Program-made: the position numbers and the translations under genes
The notes under the pieces: generated by a model
Databases searched by the model: none
What the model was told of the DNA's origin: nothing
Seen by the model: the letters and a program-made list of their open reading frames with translations, nothing else
Source: Notamacropus eugenii
Taxonomy: Eukaryota; Chordata; Mammalia; Diprotodontia; Macropodidae
Assembly (NCBI RefSeq): GCF_028372415.1
Contig: NC_092878.1
Coordinates: 140,822,804 to 140,886,803, forward strand
Reading direction: 5' to 3'
DNA length: 64,000 nucleotides
Part shown: positions 21,208 to 32,294 of the stretch, in pieces
How the letters are laid out: the number at the start of each line of letters is the position of its first letter
Position numbering within the stretch: position 1 is the first letter of the stretch

Positions 21208-21352
21208 CAGGGGTGGGGGAACCTGCCGCCTTTAAGCCACATGTGGCCCTCCCAGGTCCTCAAGTGTATCAGAGTTTGGATTCAGTTAAAGGTTGCACTT
21301 GAGGACCCAGAGGACCACATGTGGCTTGGAGGCTGCAGGTTCCCCACCCCTG
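21208..21352. mobile_element. Palindromic hAT-type MITE, 145 bp
   Basis: The left end CAGGGGTGGGGGAACCTG and right end CAGGTTCCCCACCCCTG are complementary. The complementarity continues inward through CCACATGTGG and AGGTCCTCAAGTG for nearly 60 bp per arm. The flanks ATCTAATA (21200-21207) and ATTTAGTC (21353-21360) fit an 8-base duplication of ATCTAGTC, a word typical of the surrounding MIR-type host. CAGGGG-type ends plus an 8-bp duplication fit hAT. A right-half copy is at 57309-57370. Confidence 0.7.
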
Positions 21353-21399
21353 ATTTAGTCCAGCCTCCTAATTTGACAGATCCCAGTCTAGCTGAATAG

Positions 21400-21560
21400 C
21401 ATTAGCTCCTCTGCCACCAGCTCTCCCTTTATATGTTATCTTCCCTCACTAGAATATAAAATATTTGAGGGCTGGGATTTTCTTGCTTGCTTATATGTGT
21501 ATACCCAGTGTTTTAGCACAGTGCTTGGAACATAAGTATTTAATAAATTCTTTGTCTATC
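21400..21560 (+). mobile_element. L2-like LINE 3' end
   Basis: AGAATATAAAATATTTGAGG, TATACCCAGTGTTTTAGCAC and AAGTATTTAATAAATTC. A CT-rich tract with TCTA words follows to about 21700. Confidence 0.55.
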
Positions 21561-21959
21561 TTTCCTCTCTCTCTCATCTGCTTGTTTTTCTCTTTCTTGC
21601 TGTCTGTCTAGCTGTCTATAATCTATCTGTATCTGTAATTTATCTAGCATCTGCCTCTCTTTTATCTACCTAGCTATGCCCCATCTATTTATCTTAACAG
21701 TACTGTAGGTTGGCAGCTTCATCACTCTAGAGGTATCTAAATTTCTCCTACTTGAGCTATCCTTCAATAGTCTTGATTTCACACCATTTACAAATTAGTG
21801 GTCAGTTATTTTATTCTTAAATTAGAAAATAATCTGCCTTCTAGACTTCTAGATAAGTGCTGTTATATTCTGTAACACATCAGAGTGTCTTTGATGTTTG
21901 AATTGGTCAGCAAGCTTCAGTAGCATGTTGGCCGTCAATCTGGAGAAGTGGTCAGAGCA

Positions 21960-22490
21960 TTACAGAACTTTTAAATGATAAAGTTCCTCAGAAATCAGTG
22001 AGTCCAACCCATGCCTGAGTAAGCATCCTTTGTGCAACATACCTGAAAAGTGGTCATCCAGCTTCTCTCCTTGAACATCCTCAACAAAGGCCTTCCCAAA
22101 GCAGCTCATTGCTATTTGGGACAGTTCTAAATGTTTAAACACATTTTTCCTTACATGTAACCTGAATTTGTCTCTGAGCCTTTTATCCCCTGCTTCTATC
22201 TTTGACCTTTGTGGTTGTTTGTCCTTTGTTTTTGAAGAGAACCATGACATTAGGGAGGTGATACCATGACATGCTGAAAGTGAATTGGATTTAAGTGAGG
22301 GAGGAATGTGCAGAGTCACCAGCCTCACTTTCACCTCTGGAGCTATTTGGGTCTACTGGCCAGATATCGATGAGGATGACTGGAGGTGGCCTAATTTGAC
22401 CTTTAGGACTAACCAGACCTAGTCTTTTCCAAGTAATGGTCCTGCAAGGACTTCTCAGTCTTCTCTGCTCTAGGCTGGATGTTACCAGTT
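21960..22490 (-). mobile_element. CR1/L3-type LINE 3' region split by a SINE
   Basis: Minus-strand LINE 3' sequence (GGTCATCCAGCTTCTCTCCT, AAGCAGCTCATTGCTATTTG, TTTTCCTTACATGTAACCTG, then TCTTCTCTGCTCTAGGCTGG) is interrupted at 22211-22394. The inserted SINE (GTGGTTGTTTGTCCTTTG.. to ..GACTGGAGGTGGCC) is flanked by the perfect 10-base repeat TTTGACCTTT at 22201-22210 and 22395-22404. Confidence 0.7.
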
Positions 22491-22865
22491 GTTCCCCTTG
22501 TATTTTCTACATTTTTTCTTTCTCGTTTACATAGCTTGTGCTTTGACTTTACACAGGCTTACAGTCTGCCTTACCTGGAATATTCTCTTTCCTTACTTCT
22601 GCCTCAGAGAATCCTTACCTTTCTTTCAAAGCACCCAACACAATTATGAACTCTTCATACAGGACACCTTTCCCATTCTTTGTCAGTGTTCACACTCTAA
22701 ACCCTAGAAATTACCTCGTATTGTTTTGTATGTACTTATCTTTGTATGTAGTTTTCTCCCACAGATTATAGACTTCTTAAAGACATGGATTCTTTTGTTC
22801 TTGTCTTTGTGCCCAGTACCTACAAGAGTGCCTTGTATACAGTAGGTAGTCAATAAATGCAGATA
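22490..22865 (+). mobile_element. L2-like LINE 3' end
   Basis: TACCTGGAATATTCTCTTTC, CACAGATTATAGACTTCTTA, TTGTGCCCAGTACCTACAAG and GTAGGTAGTCAATAAATGC. Confidence 0.6.
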
Positions 22866-23140
22866 GACTGCTGGACCTGGAATTACAAAGATCTGAGTTC
22901 AAATGTGACTTTAAGCACTAACCTGCCTTGTGACCCTGGGCAAGTCACTTAACCTCTATTTGCCTCAGTTTTTTGAATGGTAAAATGGGGAGAATAATAG
23001 CACCTACCTTCCAGAGTTGTTTCTCACAAATGAGATAATTATTATTACAAATTATTATAATGATATTACCACAAGTGAGATAATATTTGTAAAGTACTTA
23101 CATAGCTCAATGGCCTGGCTTGTAGTAGGCACTGACTCAC
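22866..23140 (+). mobile_element. tRNA-derived/CORE SINE
   Basis: CTGGACCTGGAATTACAAAG, GTGACCCTGGGCAAGTCACT, GCCTCAGTTTTTTG and AGTACTTACATAGCTCAATG. Confidence 0.7.
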
Positions 23141-23204
23141 TGCTCATTCCACCCCTAATCCTCTTCACCCTTTTATGTCCTCTGATTACATTTCAGCCAA
23201 TCAG

Positions 23205-23835
23205 TGTATTTCTGAAAACATGGCACCCACACTTGAACTCAGTATTCTAAATGTCCGACCAGGGCAGAGTGCAGCAAGCTGTTTTCAAATCTTGAAATCC
23301 CTTCAAGACTCGACTCTGGCCTCCTTCTTCAAAAGGCCTGTCCAGGTTCCTCCAGCTGTTGGTTCAGTCTGAAGACTACATTATATTCACTTTGTAGTAA
23401 TTGTCCAATTGAGCCTCTTTCACTCATAGAACGTGATATATTTATTTACTGTATTAACTATCCTCTCAACTTTGGATCATCCAATTTCAGAAGTAAATCA
23501 TCTGTGTATTTGTCCAGGTCAGTGGTAAAAATGTGAACAGTGCAAGATGTAGGTTCAATCCATGGGCCATCCATTAGAGACCCTACCTCCAAGTTGACAA
23601 CAACCCATTGATAATGGGTCAGTGTCAATTTTACAGCTGATCCGTAATGAATGATGACTTATTTTTAGTTTAAGTCAATCAGCCACCTGACTGAAACCAT
23701 CTGCCTGCTCTCATCTGTTCTATATCTCTCTATCTTGTCCATGAGGACAATTTAAGAGACTTTGTAAAATGTTTTGCTGAATCCAAGGATACTATATCTG
23801 CACCATTCTTCTGATATAGGCTGCTTAGATGGAGT
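23205..23835 (-). mobile_element. CR1/L3-type LINE with an L2 scrap inside
   Basis: On the minus strand, 23750-23830 encodes a decayed form of the motif A region (ATAGTATCCTTGGATTCAGC). The + strand shows the usual reverse blocks TCCGACCAGGGCAGAGTGCA, GTCAGTGGTAAAAATGTGAA, TAGAGACCCTACCTCCAAGT and CTCTATCTTGTCCATGAGGA. L2-like sequence of the opposite orientation lies at about 23285-23450. Confidence 0.6.
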
Positions 23836-24085
23836 AGTATGGTATGATAAATCAGAAAAAAAATAAATTAGTAAATATAAAATTTTGAAAGTGCTTGATT
23901 GCGTTTGGTCCATTTTTTTTTTAACTGATTTCACCATAACCAATTCTCCTAATTCTTGAATATTCTGTGATTGTCTAACGGCTTCCTTATGCATACAGAT
24001 ATTATGTTATTAAAATTCTCTGTTTTGTGCTGTATGCAGTCTAGTTCGGTACAACAATTTGTTAATGCTTTGGATTTTTCTGTAA
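23836..24085. other. Unassigned intron 1 sequence
   Basis: No feature recognised. Confidence 0.25.
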
Positions 24086-24089
24086 CTAG

Positions 24090-24775
24090 GAGAAGTCCCT
24101 TTTGCTAAGTACTATGGATACAAAGGGAAGAAAATATGTTCCATTCCTAAATAGGAGGTCTACTGGGCATGAGAAATTAGAGAAGGAGATAACTACATCT
24201 AGTAACTATAAAATTCATCAGTCAATAAATAAGTATTTACTGAGTTCCCACTTTGTGCCTGGCACTTTGCTAGGCACAGGAATTAAAAGTACAAAGAATG
24301 AAACAATCTTTACTTGAAATGAGCTTATATTCTAATGGGGGAGAAAATATCTAACATAAAAATACATATGGCATAAATATTAAATCAGTCAATAAAGACA
24401 TGTGTATACACAGACATAGAAAGTACATACTAGCAGTTTGGGGGGGCAATCAGGAGAGGATTGGTATAGAAATAAAATAGTGCCTCTGTTGCATTTTAAA
24501 AAATAGAGGTACTCTGTGAAGTGAAGGTAAAGGAAGAGTTTTCCAGGCATAAGGGGTAGCTGGCATAAAAGTGCAAAGACTAGAAATGGAGCATTGTAAA
24601 TGAGAAACAGAGGGAAGGCTAGTTTGGCTGCATCCCAGAGTGTAGAAGGGGGAATGATGTCCCTTAAGCCTGGAAAAATTGGTTGGTGCCAAGTTTGTAG
24701 GTCTTCAATCACCAGAGAGTATATTGATGAAGATTTCATCTGACACTTGACTATTATCTTCTTTTTCACTTTTTG
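24090..24775 (+). mobile_element. Dispersed repeat family A
   Basis: TTGTGCCTGGCACTTTGCTA, GAGCTTATATTCTAATGGGG and TTCCAGGCATAAGGGGTAGC, in family A order. Confidence 0.55.
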
Positions 24776-24779
24776 TCTA

Positions 24780-25260
24780 TTCTTTTTAAAGTTAGGTAAT
24801 TAGGAATAAAGATGAAAAAACCTTTACTCCCCCACAAAAATTATATTGCTTTGCCTTCACATTTCAGCATTTTTGGAAAGATCTTATAACCCCATCTTAT
24901 AAATTCTTGAATCTTTTATCAGCAGATAAGTAACAGATTATTGCAGATTTCACACTATAAGTTTATGAATTTATTGAAGTAAAAAAAGTCTCTGGCAAGT
25001 GCAATTTTAAATATGAATTTAGTCATTCCATATCCTTTATATTTTAAAAGAACTTAACTTCATAAAGGAGAAAATATGCTTGGAAAGGTTTAAGCTCTAA
25101 GAAAAAAATTAGCCACAAGCTATGTCGAAACATAAAACAGCTCTCTGAGGGAACTAACCAAATCATGATAATATACCAAGGATATACAAAGAAATAATTT
25201 TTCAATTGAGCAATTAGCATTGATTTACAAATATTGGACCTTGTCCTGTACTAATTAGGA
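24780..25260. other. Unassigned AT-rich intron sequence
   Basis: No repeat or coding signal recognised. Confidence 0.3.
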
Positions 25261-25715
25261 ATGACTGAATTTGTTTTGGGTACAAGTTAACTTTTTTGGG
25301 GGATGCCTACTTAGTTGCACTGGCCTATTCAAAGTACTTCCAAAATGGCCCCAGGCTTAGCCCCCTCAGCTGACTTCAGAGCCTCCTGTTTTTCTTCAAG
25401 ATTCAGGTTAATCCCACTTTCTACAAGAAATCTTTTCTAGAACCTTCCCTTCTCAGATAACTGCCATCAATTCTGTACCTATCTTCTATGTTCCTCTTTA
25501 TTTATATATTACCTTTCCCATTAGAATATACTCTCCTTGAGGGCAGGGGCTGGGTTTTTTTTTTTTTTATTTGTTTTTGCTTTCTTCATATCTGTTACTT
25601 AACACTGGCTTAAAGAATTTAAATACTGTTTACTGACAGTTACAGTAAGTATGACTGAATTTGTTTTGGACACATGTTAACTTTTGGGGGGGCATCACTT
25701 TATTAGTTACTATAC
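25261..25715. repeat. Pair of about 60-bp direct repeats flanking an L2 fragment
   Basis: ATGACTGAATTTGTTTTGG plus about 40 further similar bases occurs at 25261 and again at 25651, 390 bp apart. Between them is an L2-like 3' end (about 25370-25625: TTTTCTAGAACCTTCCCTTC, CTCCTTGAGGGCAGGGGCTG). Confidence 0.5.
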
Positions 25716-26110
25716 ACAGACTTTTTTATGCCAGGCATAGTGTATAGGATTTTCAGAGTACATATTTCTTTTCTTCTCAGAGAATTATTCTAATTTAAAA
25801 TGTACTATAAGTGATATCTTATTAGTGAATGAAATATAGTGCTCTCAAGAACAGTTTATGAACTACAGAAATTAGCTTAGTTCCTAAATTTTGTAGATAT
25901 ATAATAAAGCAATTTAAATTATATGGGCATTTTGTACCACTGAAAGTGTAGTTTTGTATCTGGATAAGACTTTAAGCTAATTTGGAACTTAGTATCTCCA
26001 AAAGTAGTAGGGGTAAGATGCTACAATCACGTTGAATGAAATTCAAGGATTATAAAATTAATTCACCAAAAGTTAAAAGTCACTTAGCTAAAGTGCCCCT
26101 AAGTGGTTGA
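25716..26110. other. Unassigned intron 1 sequence
   Basis: No feature recognised. Confidence 0.25.
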
Positions 26111-26250
26111 CCCTGTTCCCATGAGGTAAAATGGAAAGAGCACTGGACCTTGGGTAAATTACTTCAACCTCCCCAGGCCTCAGTTTTCTCATCTGAAAAA
26201 GAGGGGACCTGGACCAGATAATTGCTAAGGCCATTTCTAAGTGTAAAGGT
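26110..26250 (+). mobile_element. MIR/CORE-SINE
   Basis: AATGGAAAGAGCACTGGACC, TTGGGTAAATTACTTCAACC and GGCCTCAGTTTTCTCATCTG. Confidence 0.6.
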
Positions 26251-26319
26251 ACAGTGTATGAATTACATGCAACTGACAGCTTTTGTGTTCCCATGGAGAG
26301 GAAAGGGAGTTCTTTTTAT

Positions 26320-26695
26320 CAAGTTCTGCGGGCTGCCTTGTTCCACAAACTGGACACTCTATATCTTGGCTCCTGGTATTTTCCCTGGGTGCCTCTCCCT
26401 TATGCCTGGAATGTTTTCCCTCTTTTCCTACTGTGTTTCGTGGATTCTTTTAAGCCTCAATGAAAATCCTGTCTTCTACAGAAAGTGTTTCCCAGCCCCT
26501 CTTCATTATAGTGCCTTCTCTCTCAATAATTTCCTAATTATCCTTTCTATAGCTTGCCTGATTGTTGTCTCCCCATTAGATTGTGACCCCCTTGGGGGCA
26601 AGAACTGTCTTTTGCCTCTTTTTGTCTTCCCAGCTTTTAACCTAATGCTTGGCACATAGTAGGTGCTTCCTAAGGTTTATTAGCTGATTGATGGC
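26320..26695 (+). mobile_element. L2-like LINE 3' end
   Basis: TTATGCCTGGAATGTTTTCC, CCATTAGATTGTGACCCCCT, CTTGGCACATAGTAGGTGCT and the TTAGCTGATTGATGG tail. Confidence 0.65.
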
Positions 26696-26904
26696 TCTCA
26701 GTCTTTTTTTTCTCTTGACCCTGGCCTCTTTGGCTTCCTAGAGAAACAAACAACCCCTCCCTCTAACCTTTTTCTCTTATTCATGAATTATGAGATGACA
26801 GTGTTAATATTTATATATGTAACACATTGTCTTAAAGAACTCAGTAGAAAAAATATGGTATTTATTATTCAAAGAGTTTGCTGGCTAGGGTAGTTCTTTT
26901 TATT

Positions 26905-27640
26905 TTTCATTAACTAATTAATGATTTCCCCCAATTACATGTGAAAACAAATTTTAACATTAAAAAAGTTTTAAGTTCTATATTCTATCCCTTCTTTTTC
27001 CCTTCTTCCCTCACCCCCATGGTAAGCAATCTGATATAGGTTGTACATGTACAATAATGTAAAACATTTCCATATTAGTCATTTTGTACAAGAAGATAAG
27101 ATTGAGAATGAAAGTGAAACACTATACTTCTCTCTGTATTCAAACAACATTAGTTCTTTTTCTGGAGATAGAAATTTTCATCATGAGTCCTTTGGGATTA
27201 TCTCAGACCATTGTATAGTTAAGAATAGCTAAGTCATTCACAATTCTTCATCATACCGTGTATATTCTCCTGGTTCTACGCACTTCACTTTGTATCAATT
27301 CATGTAAATCTTTTCAGGTTTCTCTGCAGTCATTCTGCTTGTCATTTCTTATAGCACAATACTATTGCATCACAATCTATACTACATATACTACAACTTG
27401 TTCAGCCATTTCCCAATTGATGGGCATCCCCTCATTTTCTAATTCTTAGCCACCACAAAAAGAACTACTATAAATATTTTTGTAGAAATAAGTCCTTAAA
27501 TCTGGGATATAGACCTAGCCAGTGTTATTGCTGGATCAAAGGGTATGCACAGTTTTATAGTCCTTTGGACATAGGTCCAGTTTGCTCTTCAGAATGGTTG
27601 AATCAGTTCACAACTCCGCCAACAGTTCATTAATATGCTG
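26905..27640 (-). mobile_element. L1 3' end, minus strand
   Basis: CCCCAATTACATGTGAAAAC, GGTAAGCAATCTGATATAGG, CATATTAGTCATTTTGTACA, CAATTGATGGGCATCCCCTC, CTGGATCAAAGGGTATGCAC, GAATCAGTTCACAACTCCGC: the same order as at 14125. 5'-truncated. Confidence 0.75.
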
Positions 27641-27889
27641 GAGTAGTTTTTTTAAGCAGCCCTTTTATTTGGATCCCATTTGCTCCTGACCTGGAAATTC
27701 CACCTCCATCCTCCAAAGAAATCAGCTGCAATTGAAATTCTGGAGCTGAGAATGAAAGCTTAAAACATATCAAATGCTTCCTAGTCCCTGGTGCTACTGT
27801 CCTTGGTAATTGTATCATTTTGTCTAGAAAATGAGGGTGATACATCTTCAAAGAAAATTAGTAAGTTTATTCAAGAAATCACAGTGGTT

Positions 27890-28100
27890 ATTCATTCATT
27901 CAGTCATGTCTGACTCTTTATGACCCAATAGGTCCATGGGATCTGTGCCATAGACCATAGCCCATCAAGCCCTTTGAATTTGTCCAAGCTCATGTTTATG
28001 GCATCTATGACACTGTCTATCCATCTCATCCACTGCTGTCCCCCTTTTCCTTGAGTCTTCAGTCTTTTCCAACATTCAGGTATGTGCCTCAGCAGTCCAC
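27890..28100 (-). mobile_element. RTE (BovB-like) LINE 3' fragment
   Basis: CATTCAGTCATGTCTGACTC, ATGACCCAATAGGTCCATGG and CTATCCATCTCATCCACTGC follow the order of the BovB/RTE 3' region on the minus strand. The first block is shared with the 3' tails of the tRNA-derived SINEs here. Confidence 0.5.
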
Positions 28101-28700
28101 TAAAGAGTTACTTAACTTAAAATTACACTATTAAAGTTTGCTTTGCTTTGAGCCTTTTTTTAATAACTCACATGTGGAACTTCTGGAAAGAGGAGAGGAG
28201 TAAGTTGTCCATTAACTCCTCTGGTCACACAGGAGTCAGTACTAGAGGCAGTGAAAGGCTGTGTGGAGCAGTGGAAAGGGCTTTGTGGGCATTAAGATTC
28301 TTTCTAAATATAGGAGTTGTTTCCTTGCATTCAACTTGGCTAATGCCCTAATTATTCTGGGAAATTCATGTGATGTGAGCCAAAGGGTATGAATTTAATC
28401 ATCCTTGAAATGATACTACCATTATACCCCCAGGTCTCTGCACACCTCTTGTTTCCTGACAGAATGAGTTTCTAAGCTGTATTAAGCATATGAAGAGGGG
28501 GGAAAAACCTGCTTGTTGAGTGCTCCTTGACCAGTCTACCTAGTGACAGGGGATTCAGAACTAGAAGACCGTGTCCAATTTCTTTGTTTCCTGGCTGTGT
28601 GACCATGACTAATGTTGCAAATTTTGAAGTGACATAGAAATATGGTCTATAATTATTGTTAATAATTGTTAATAACCAGAATTCACACATGATAATTAGT
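28101..28700. other. Unassigned intron 1 sequence
   Basis: No repeat or coding signal recognised. Confidence 0.25.
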
Positions 28701-29070
28701 AATTGTTAATAACTAGCAATCATATGGCAATTTAAGGTTTGCAAAGTGTTTTACAAATGTCTCATTTTGTCCCTGGGAGGGAGGTGCTATTAATATTCGC
28801 ATTTTATAGTTGAAGCATAGGTTAAGTGACTTAAACACAACTAGGAAGAATCTGATGCTGGATTTGAACTTAGGTCTTTCTGACTCTACTTGCAGTGCTT
28901 TAGTTATTTGGTCAATAATCATTATTGATATTATAATATGATTATATAAGGTATTCAAAAATGAATTCTTTCTGTGTGCCAGGTCCTGTGTTAAGGGCTG
29001 AAGATACAAATAATGAAGGACCTTACAATCTAATGGGAGGGGGGGACAAAACACACAAAAGAAAACTCCC
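28700..29070 (-). mobile_element. SINE (minus) followed by the start of a family A copy (plus)
   Basis: 28730-28920 is a reverse SINE (GGTTTGCAAAGTGTTTTACA, GATGCTGGATTTGAACTTAG). 28965-29045 has GTGTGCCAGGTCCTGTGTTA and CTTACAATCTAATGGGAGGG, the first blocks of family A. Confidence 0.55.
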
Positions 29071-29335
29071 TGGTAGGAAATGAGAAGGTGTCTATCCTTG
29101 GCCCTGTTCTTAAATGGCAGTTTTGTACTTCATGACTTTACCCACCAGTCAGGGAGTCGTGATGAGCTGTGAGTGTCGAGGCTGAATGATCTTGTATTCC
29201 CCATTGATTTGACTTGAAATTCCAAAGATTTCTCAGTGATGGGGTTCTTGGGGGCATGATGGAGAAATCAAAGAAGTTTGAAAGGAGGGCTGCCTGGGTG
29301 GGAAATAAGGGGATTTGGAAAGGACCTCAAAGATT

Positions 29336-29573
29336 CTTCCTTCCTCTCTCCCTCCTTCCCTCCTTCTTTCCCCCCTTCCCTCTCTCCCTCCTTCCCTCCC
29401 TCCCTCCCTCCCTCCCTCCCTCCCTCCCTCCCTTCCTTCCTTCCTTCCTTCCTCCCTCCCTCCCTCCCTCCCTCCCTCCCTCCCTCCCTCCCTCCCTCCC
29501 TCCCTCCCTCCCTTCCTTCCTTCCTTCCTTCCTTCCTTCCTTCCTTCCTTCCTTCCTTCCTTCCTTCCTTCCA
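29336..29573. repeat. Pyrimidine microsatellite, CCTC and CCTT blocks
   Basis: About 238 bp of uninterrupted pyrimidine. It opens mixed, then runs as (CCCT)n, a short (CCTT)n, a longer (CCCT)n and a final (CCTT)n. It produces Pro/Ser/Leu-rich and Gly/Arg/Glu/Lys-rich frames on both strands that are not genes. Confidence 0.95.
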
Positions 29574-29589
29574 GAAGCATCTGAGGCAC

Positions 29590-29845
29590 CTTTTCTGATC
29601 CTTTTAACAACAACTAATACCTTCCCTCTCAAACTATCTTGTATTTAATTAATTTATATATGTATACATATATTTTATTATTCATTTTATACATGTGATA
29701 TACTTATGTATGTCCTTTGTTGTCTTCCCCTTTAGATCGTAAATGCCTTATCATTTACTATTGTTTAATTCTATTTACTTGGATTCCCTGTGCTAGCACA
29801 TAAACACTTTATAAATACTTGTTAATTTTATTAACTGACCTCCCT
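29590..29845 (+). mobile_element. L2-like LINE 3' end
   Basis: TAGATCGTAAATGCCTTATC, CTGTGCTAGCACATAAACAC and TATAAATACTTGTTAATTTT. Confidence 0.45.
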
Positions 29846-29869
29846 CTACAACAATCAACAGACACATTG

Positions 29870-31460
29870 TAAGCACTTCCTGTGTGCCAGGACTGGTGCT
29901 GGATATACATAGATCAAGGTAAAATGATCCCTGCTCTCAGAGGAATTTATATTATGTCAGAGAAGACAACATATACATCTAAGAACAATAGAAATCAAAC
30001 AAATACAAGCTAATTTGGGGGAGAACAGTAGCAGCTGGATAGATCAGGGAAGCTTGATTTAGAAAGTGATGCTTCAGCTGAATTTTGAAGGAAACTAGGG
30101 ATTCAAAGAGGTTAAGGTAAGAAGGGAAATATATGAGATATTGTGGATGTAGAATCTACAAGATTTGGCACCTGGTTAGATTTCTGGGGTAAAGAAAAGT
30201 GTGGAACTGAAGATGACTTCCAGATTGCAGACTTGGACAAATGGATGGATATAATGGTACCCTTGAAAGAAATTAGGGAAATTTGGAATAGGAGTGAGTT
30301 TGGCGAGAAAGATAGTGAATTCTATTTTGGACATAATGAATTTTTGGACATAATAAATTTGAGGTGTTTCTCCAATTCAAAATGTCAAAGGGGCAGTTGA
30401 TGATGTGGGAGTGGACTTCAGGGGAGAGACTAGAGTTGGGTACGTAGATCTGGGTGCCATGTTCGTAGAAGTGGACATTGAATCCATGGGATGTGAAGAG
30501 GTGATGAGGTAAATGAGAGAGTATAAAAAGAGCAAAAAGACCTAAGACAGAGCCACAGAGGGCATGCTATGGCCAATGATCCAGCAATGGAGACTGAGAA
30601 GGAATATTTTGACAGGTAGGGGAGAACCAAGAGAGTGTAGTGCCATGAGAACCCAGAGAGGAGGAAGTAGCTAAGAGGAGATTGACTATGAAGTGTTGTG
30701 GTGAAGTCTGGAAATATGAGTGTTGAGAAAAGGACATCAGATTTGGCAAGCCAGTTGTAATTGGTAACTTCGGAGAGAGCACTTTTAATTGAGTTATCTA
30801 AGAAGCCAGATTGCTAAATATTGAAAGTGAATCAGAGGAAGCAATAATTGTAAGAAAACTTGTCCAGGAATTTGGCTGAGATAATGACAGGAGAATATAG
30901 TGCTCTGCATATAGTAGGTACTTAAAAATATTTATTGATAAATGAATGACAGGGGCACATTAACGTTGTTTTTTTTTAAGAATGGAAAAGAACTGGATGT
31001 GTTACATAAGCAGAAAGGAATGAAACACTAGAGAGGGAGAAAATAAAGATTTTTGGAAGAGGGATGGATGATTATGGGGATATACTTCTAGAGAATAGTA
31101 GAAGAAAAGAGAAGCTGGGTTTGGTAAGAAGAAAAGCTATTTTTTCATCAGAGATTGGAGTGAAGGATGAGGTCAAAGCGTTTTAAGATTTAGAATGGGA
31201 CAGTTAGATGGCTCAGTGGATAGAGCAGTGGCCATGGAGTCAGGACTAGACTTCACATCTGGCCTCGGATACTTACCAGCTGTGTGACCCTGGGCAAGTC
31301 ACTTAACCCCAACTGCCAAAAGAGATTGAGATTTAGAATAGGAGGAAAAGACGGAGCTCAGAAGGAATGACCTCCATTTTTCTCATTAAAGAGAAATAAC
31401 CCAGGCTATTGCTGATCCCTTCTCCACCTCAGGCTCTTTCCCTCTCCCTACCCCCAGTGA
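29870..31460 (+). mobile_element. Family A, longest copy, split by a SINE
   Basis: Starts with CACTTCCTGTGTGCCAGGAC and runs past GAATTCTATTTTGGACATAA, GAATCCATGGGATGTGAAGA and CAGAGCCACAGAGGGCATGC, showing that family A exceeds 1 kb. A tRNA-derived SINE (31197-31328, no RTE tail) is inserted near the end, flanked by the perfect 11-base repeat AGATTTAGAAT at 31186-31196 and 31329-31339. Confidence 0.6.
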
Positions 31461-31665
31461 TGGACCACTAACTGCCTCTGAAAGCAGCCATTGTACTTTT
31501 TGAGAATTTTCATTGTGAGGAAATTTTTCCTTACTGTATATGAAGAGAAAATTTGCCTCTTAATTTACACCCCCAGCTTCTCCTAATTCTTCCCTATGGG
31601 CCAGTCAAAAAAATTAATCCCTCTTCTGTCTGATAGTCATTCAGATAATTGAACAGAAATACCTC
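31455..31665 (-). mobile_element. CR1/L3-type LINE 3' region
   Basis: GAGGAAATTTTTCCTTACTG, AATTTGCCTCTTAATTTACA and CTTCTCCTAATTCTTCCCTA, in the same order as at 21960 and 46020. Confidence 0.5.
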
Positions 31666-32294
31666 ATGCTTCCTAAATCACCCAATTGCTGGTGACGTAC
31701 TTTTGAACCTCTATTTCCTCATCTTTAAAATAATGGTAATGACATTTACACTACTCCCAGTCCCAAGTGATTTTGGGGAAACAAGTTTGTAACCCTTAAA
31801 ATGCTGCACACATATGAAGATTTTTGACCCTGTATATACCATCAGTCTACAGGCTGTGCAGATAGTCAACTACACACATTATTTAAGCCTTTTGAAAAAT
31901 CCTTCCTGTTCTAGTTTTTTAGGAATGGGGTATAAGAGTCTTTGTTTATGGGAAATCTGCTGCTTCCTTTTTTTGTGTTACCTGAGGCAAGCTATTAACC
32001 TTTCCTCATCTCTGAAACAGGATATAAAATTAAGGCTGGAGTCCGCTGTAAATTTTGTGAAATGCAAGTGCAAATTGGAGTTCAGAGTTTTCTGGATCCT
32101 TGGAAACTCCTGATAATTCAGCAGTTCCCAAACTAAAAGGATGGTACCCTGTATGGTTTAAAGCTGCACGTGATAGATGTAGCAGTGTACCACAGGGTAA
32201 AGACAGAAAGAGAGAGGGGTGGGGGGAACATTTTTTAGCATCTGAAGGTTTTGGAAAGCACTTAACATATTTGATCATTGTAATGAGCATCAGC

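Noticed and set aside
29214..29648. Open frames of 85-145 codons in several frames on both strands
   Set aside because: They are translations of the CCCT/CCTT microsatellite (Pro-Ser-Leu or Gly-Arg-Glu-Lys repeats).
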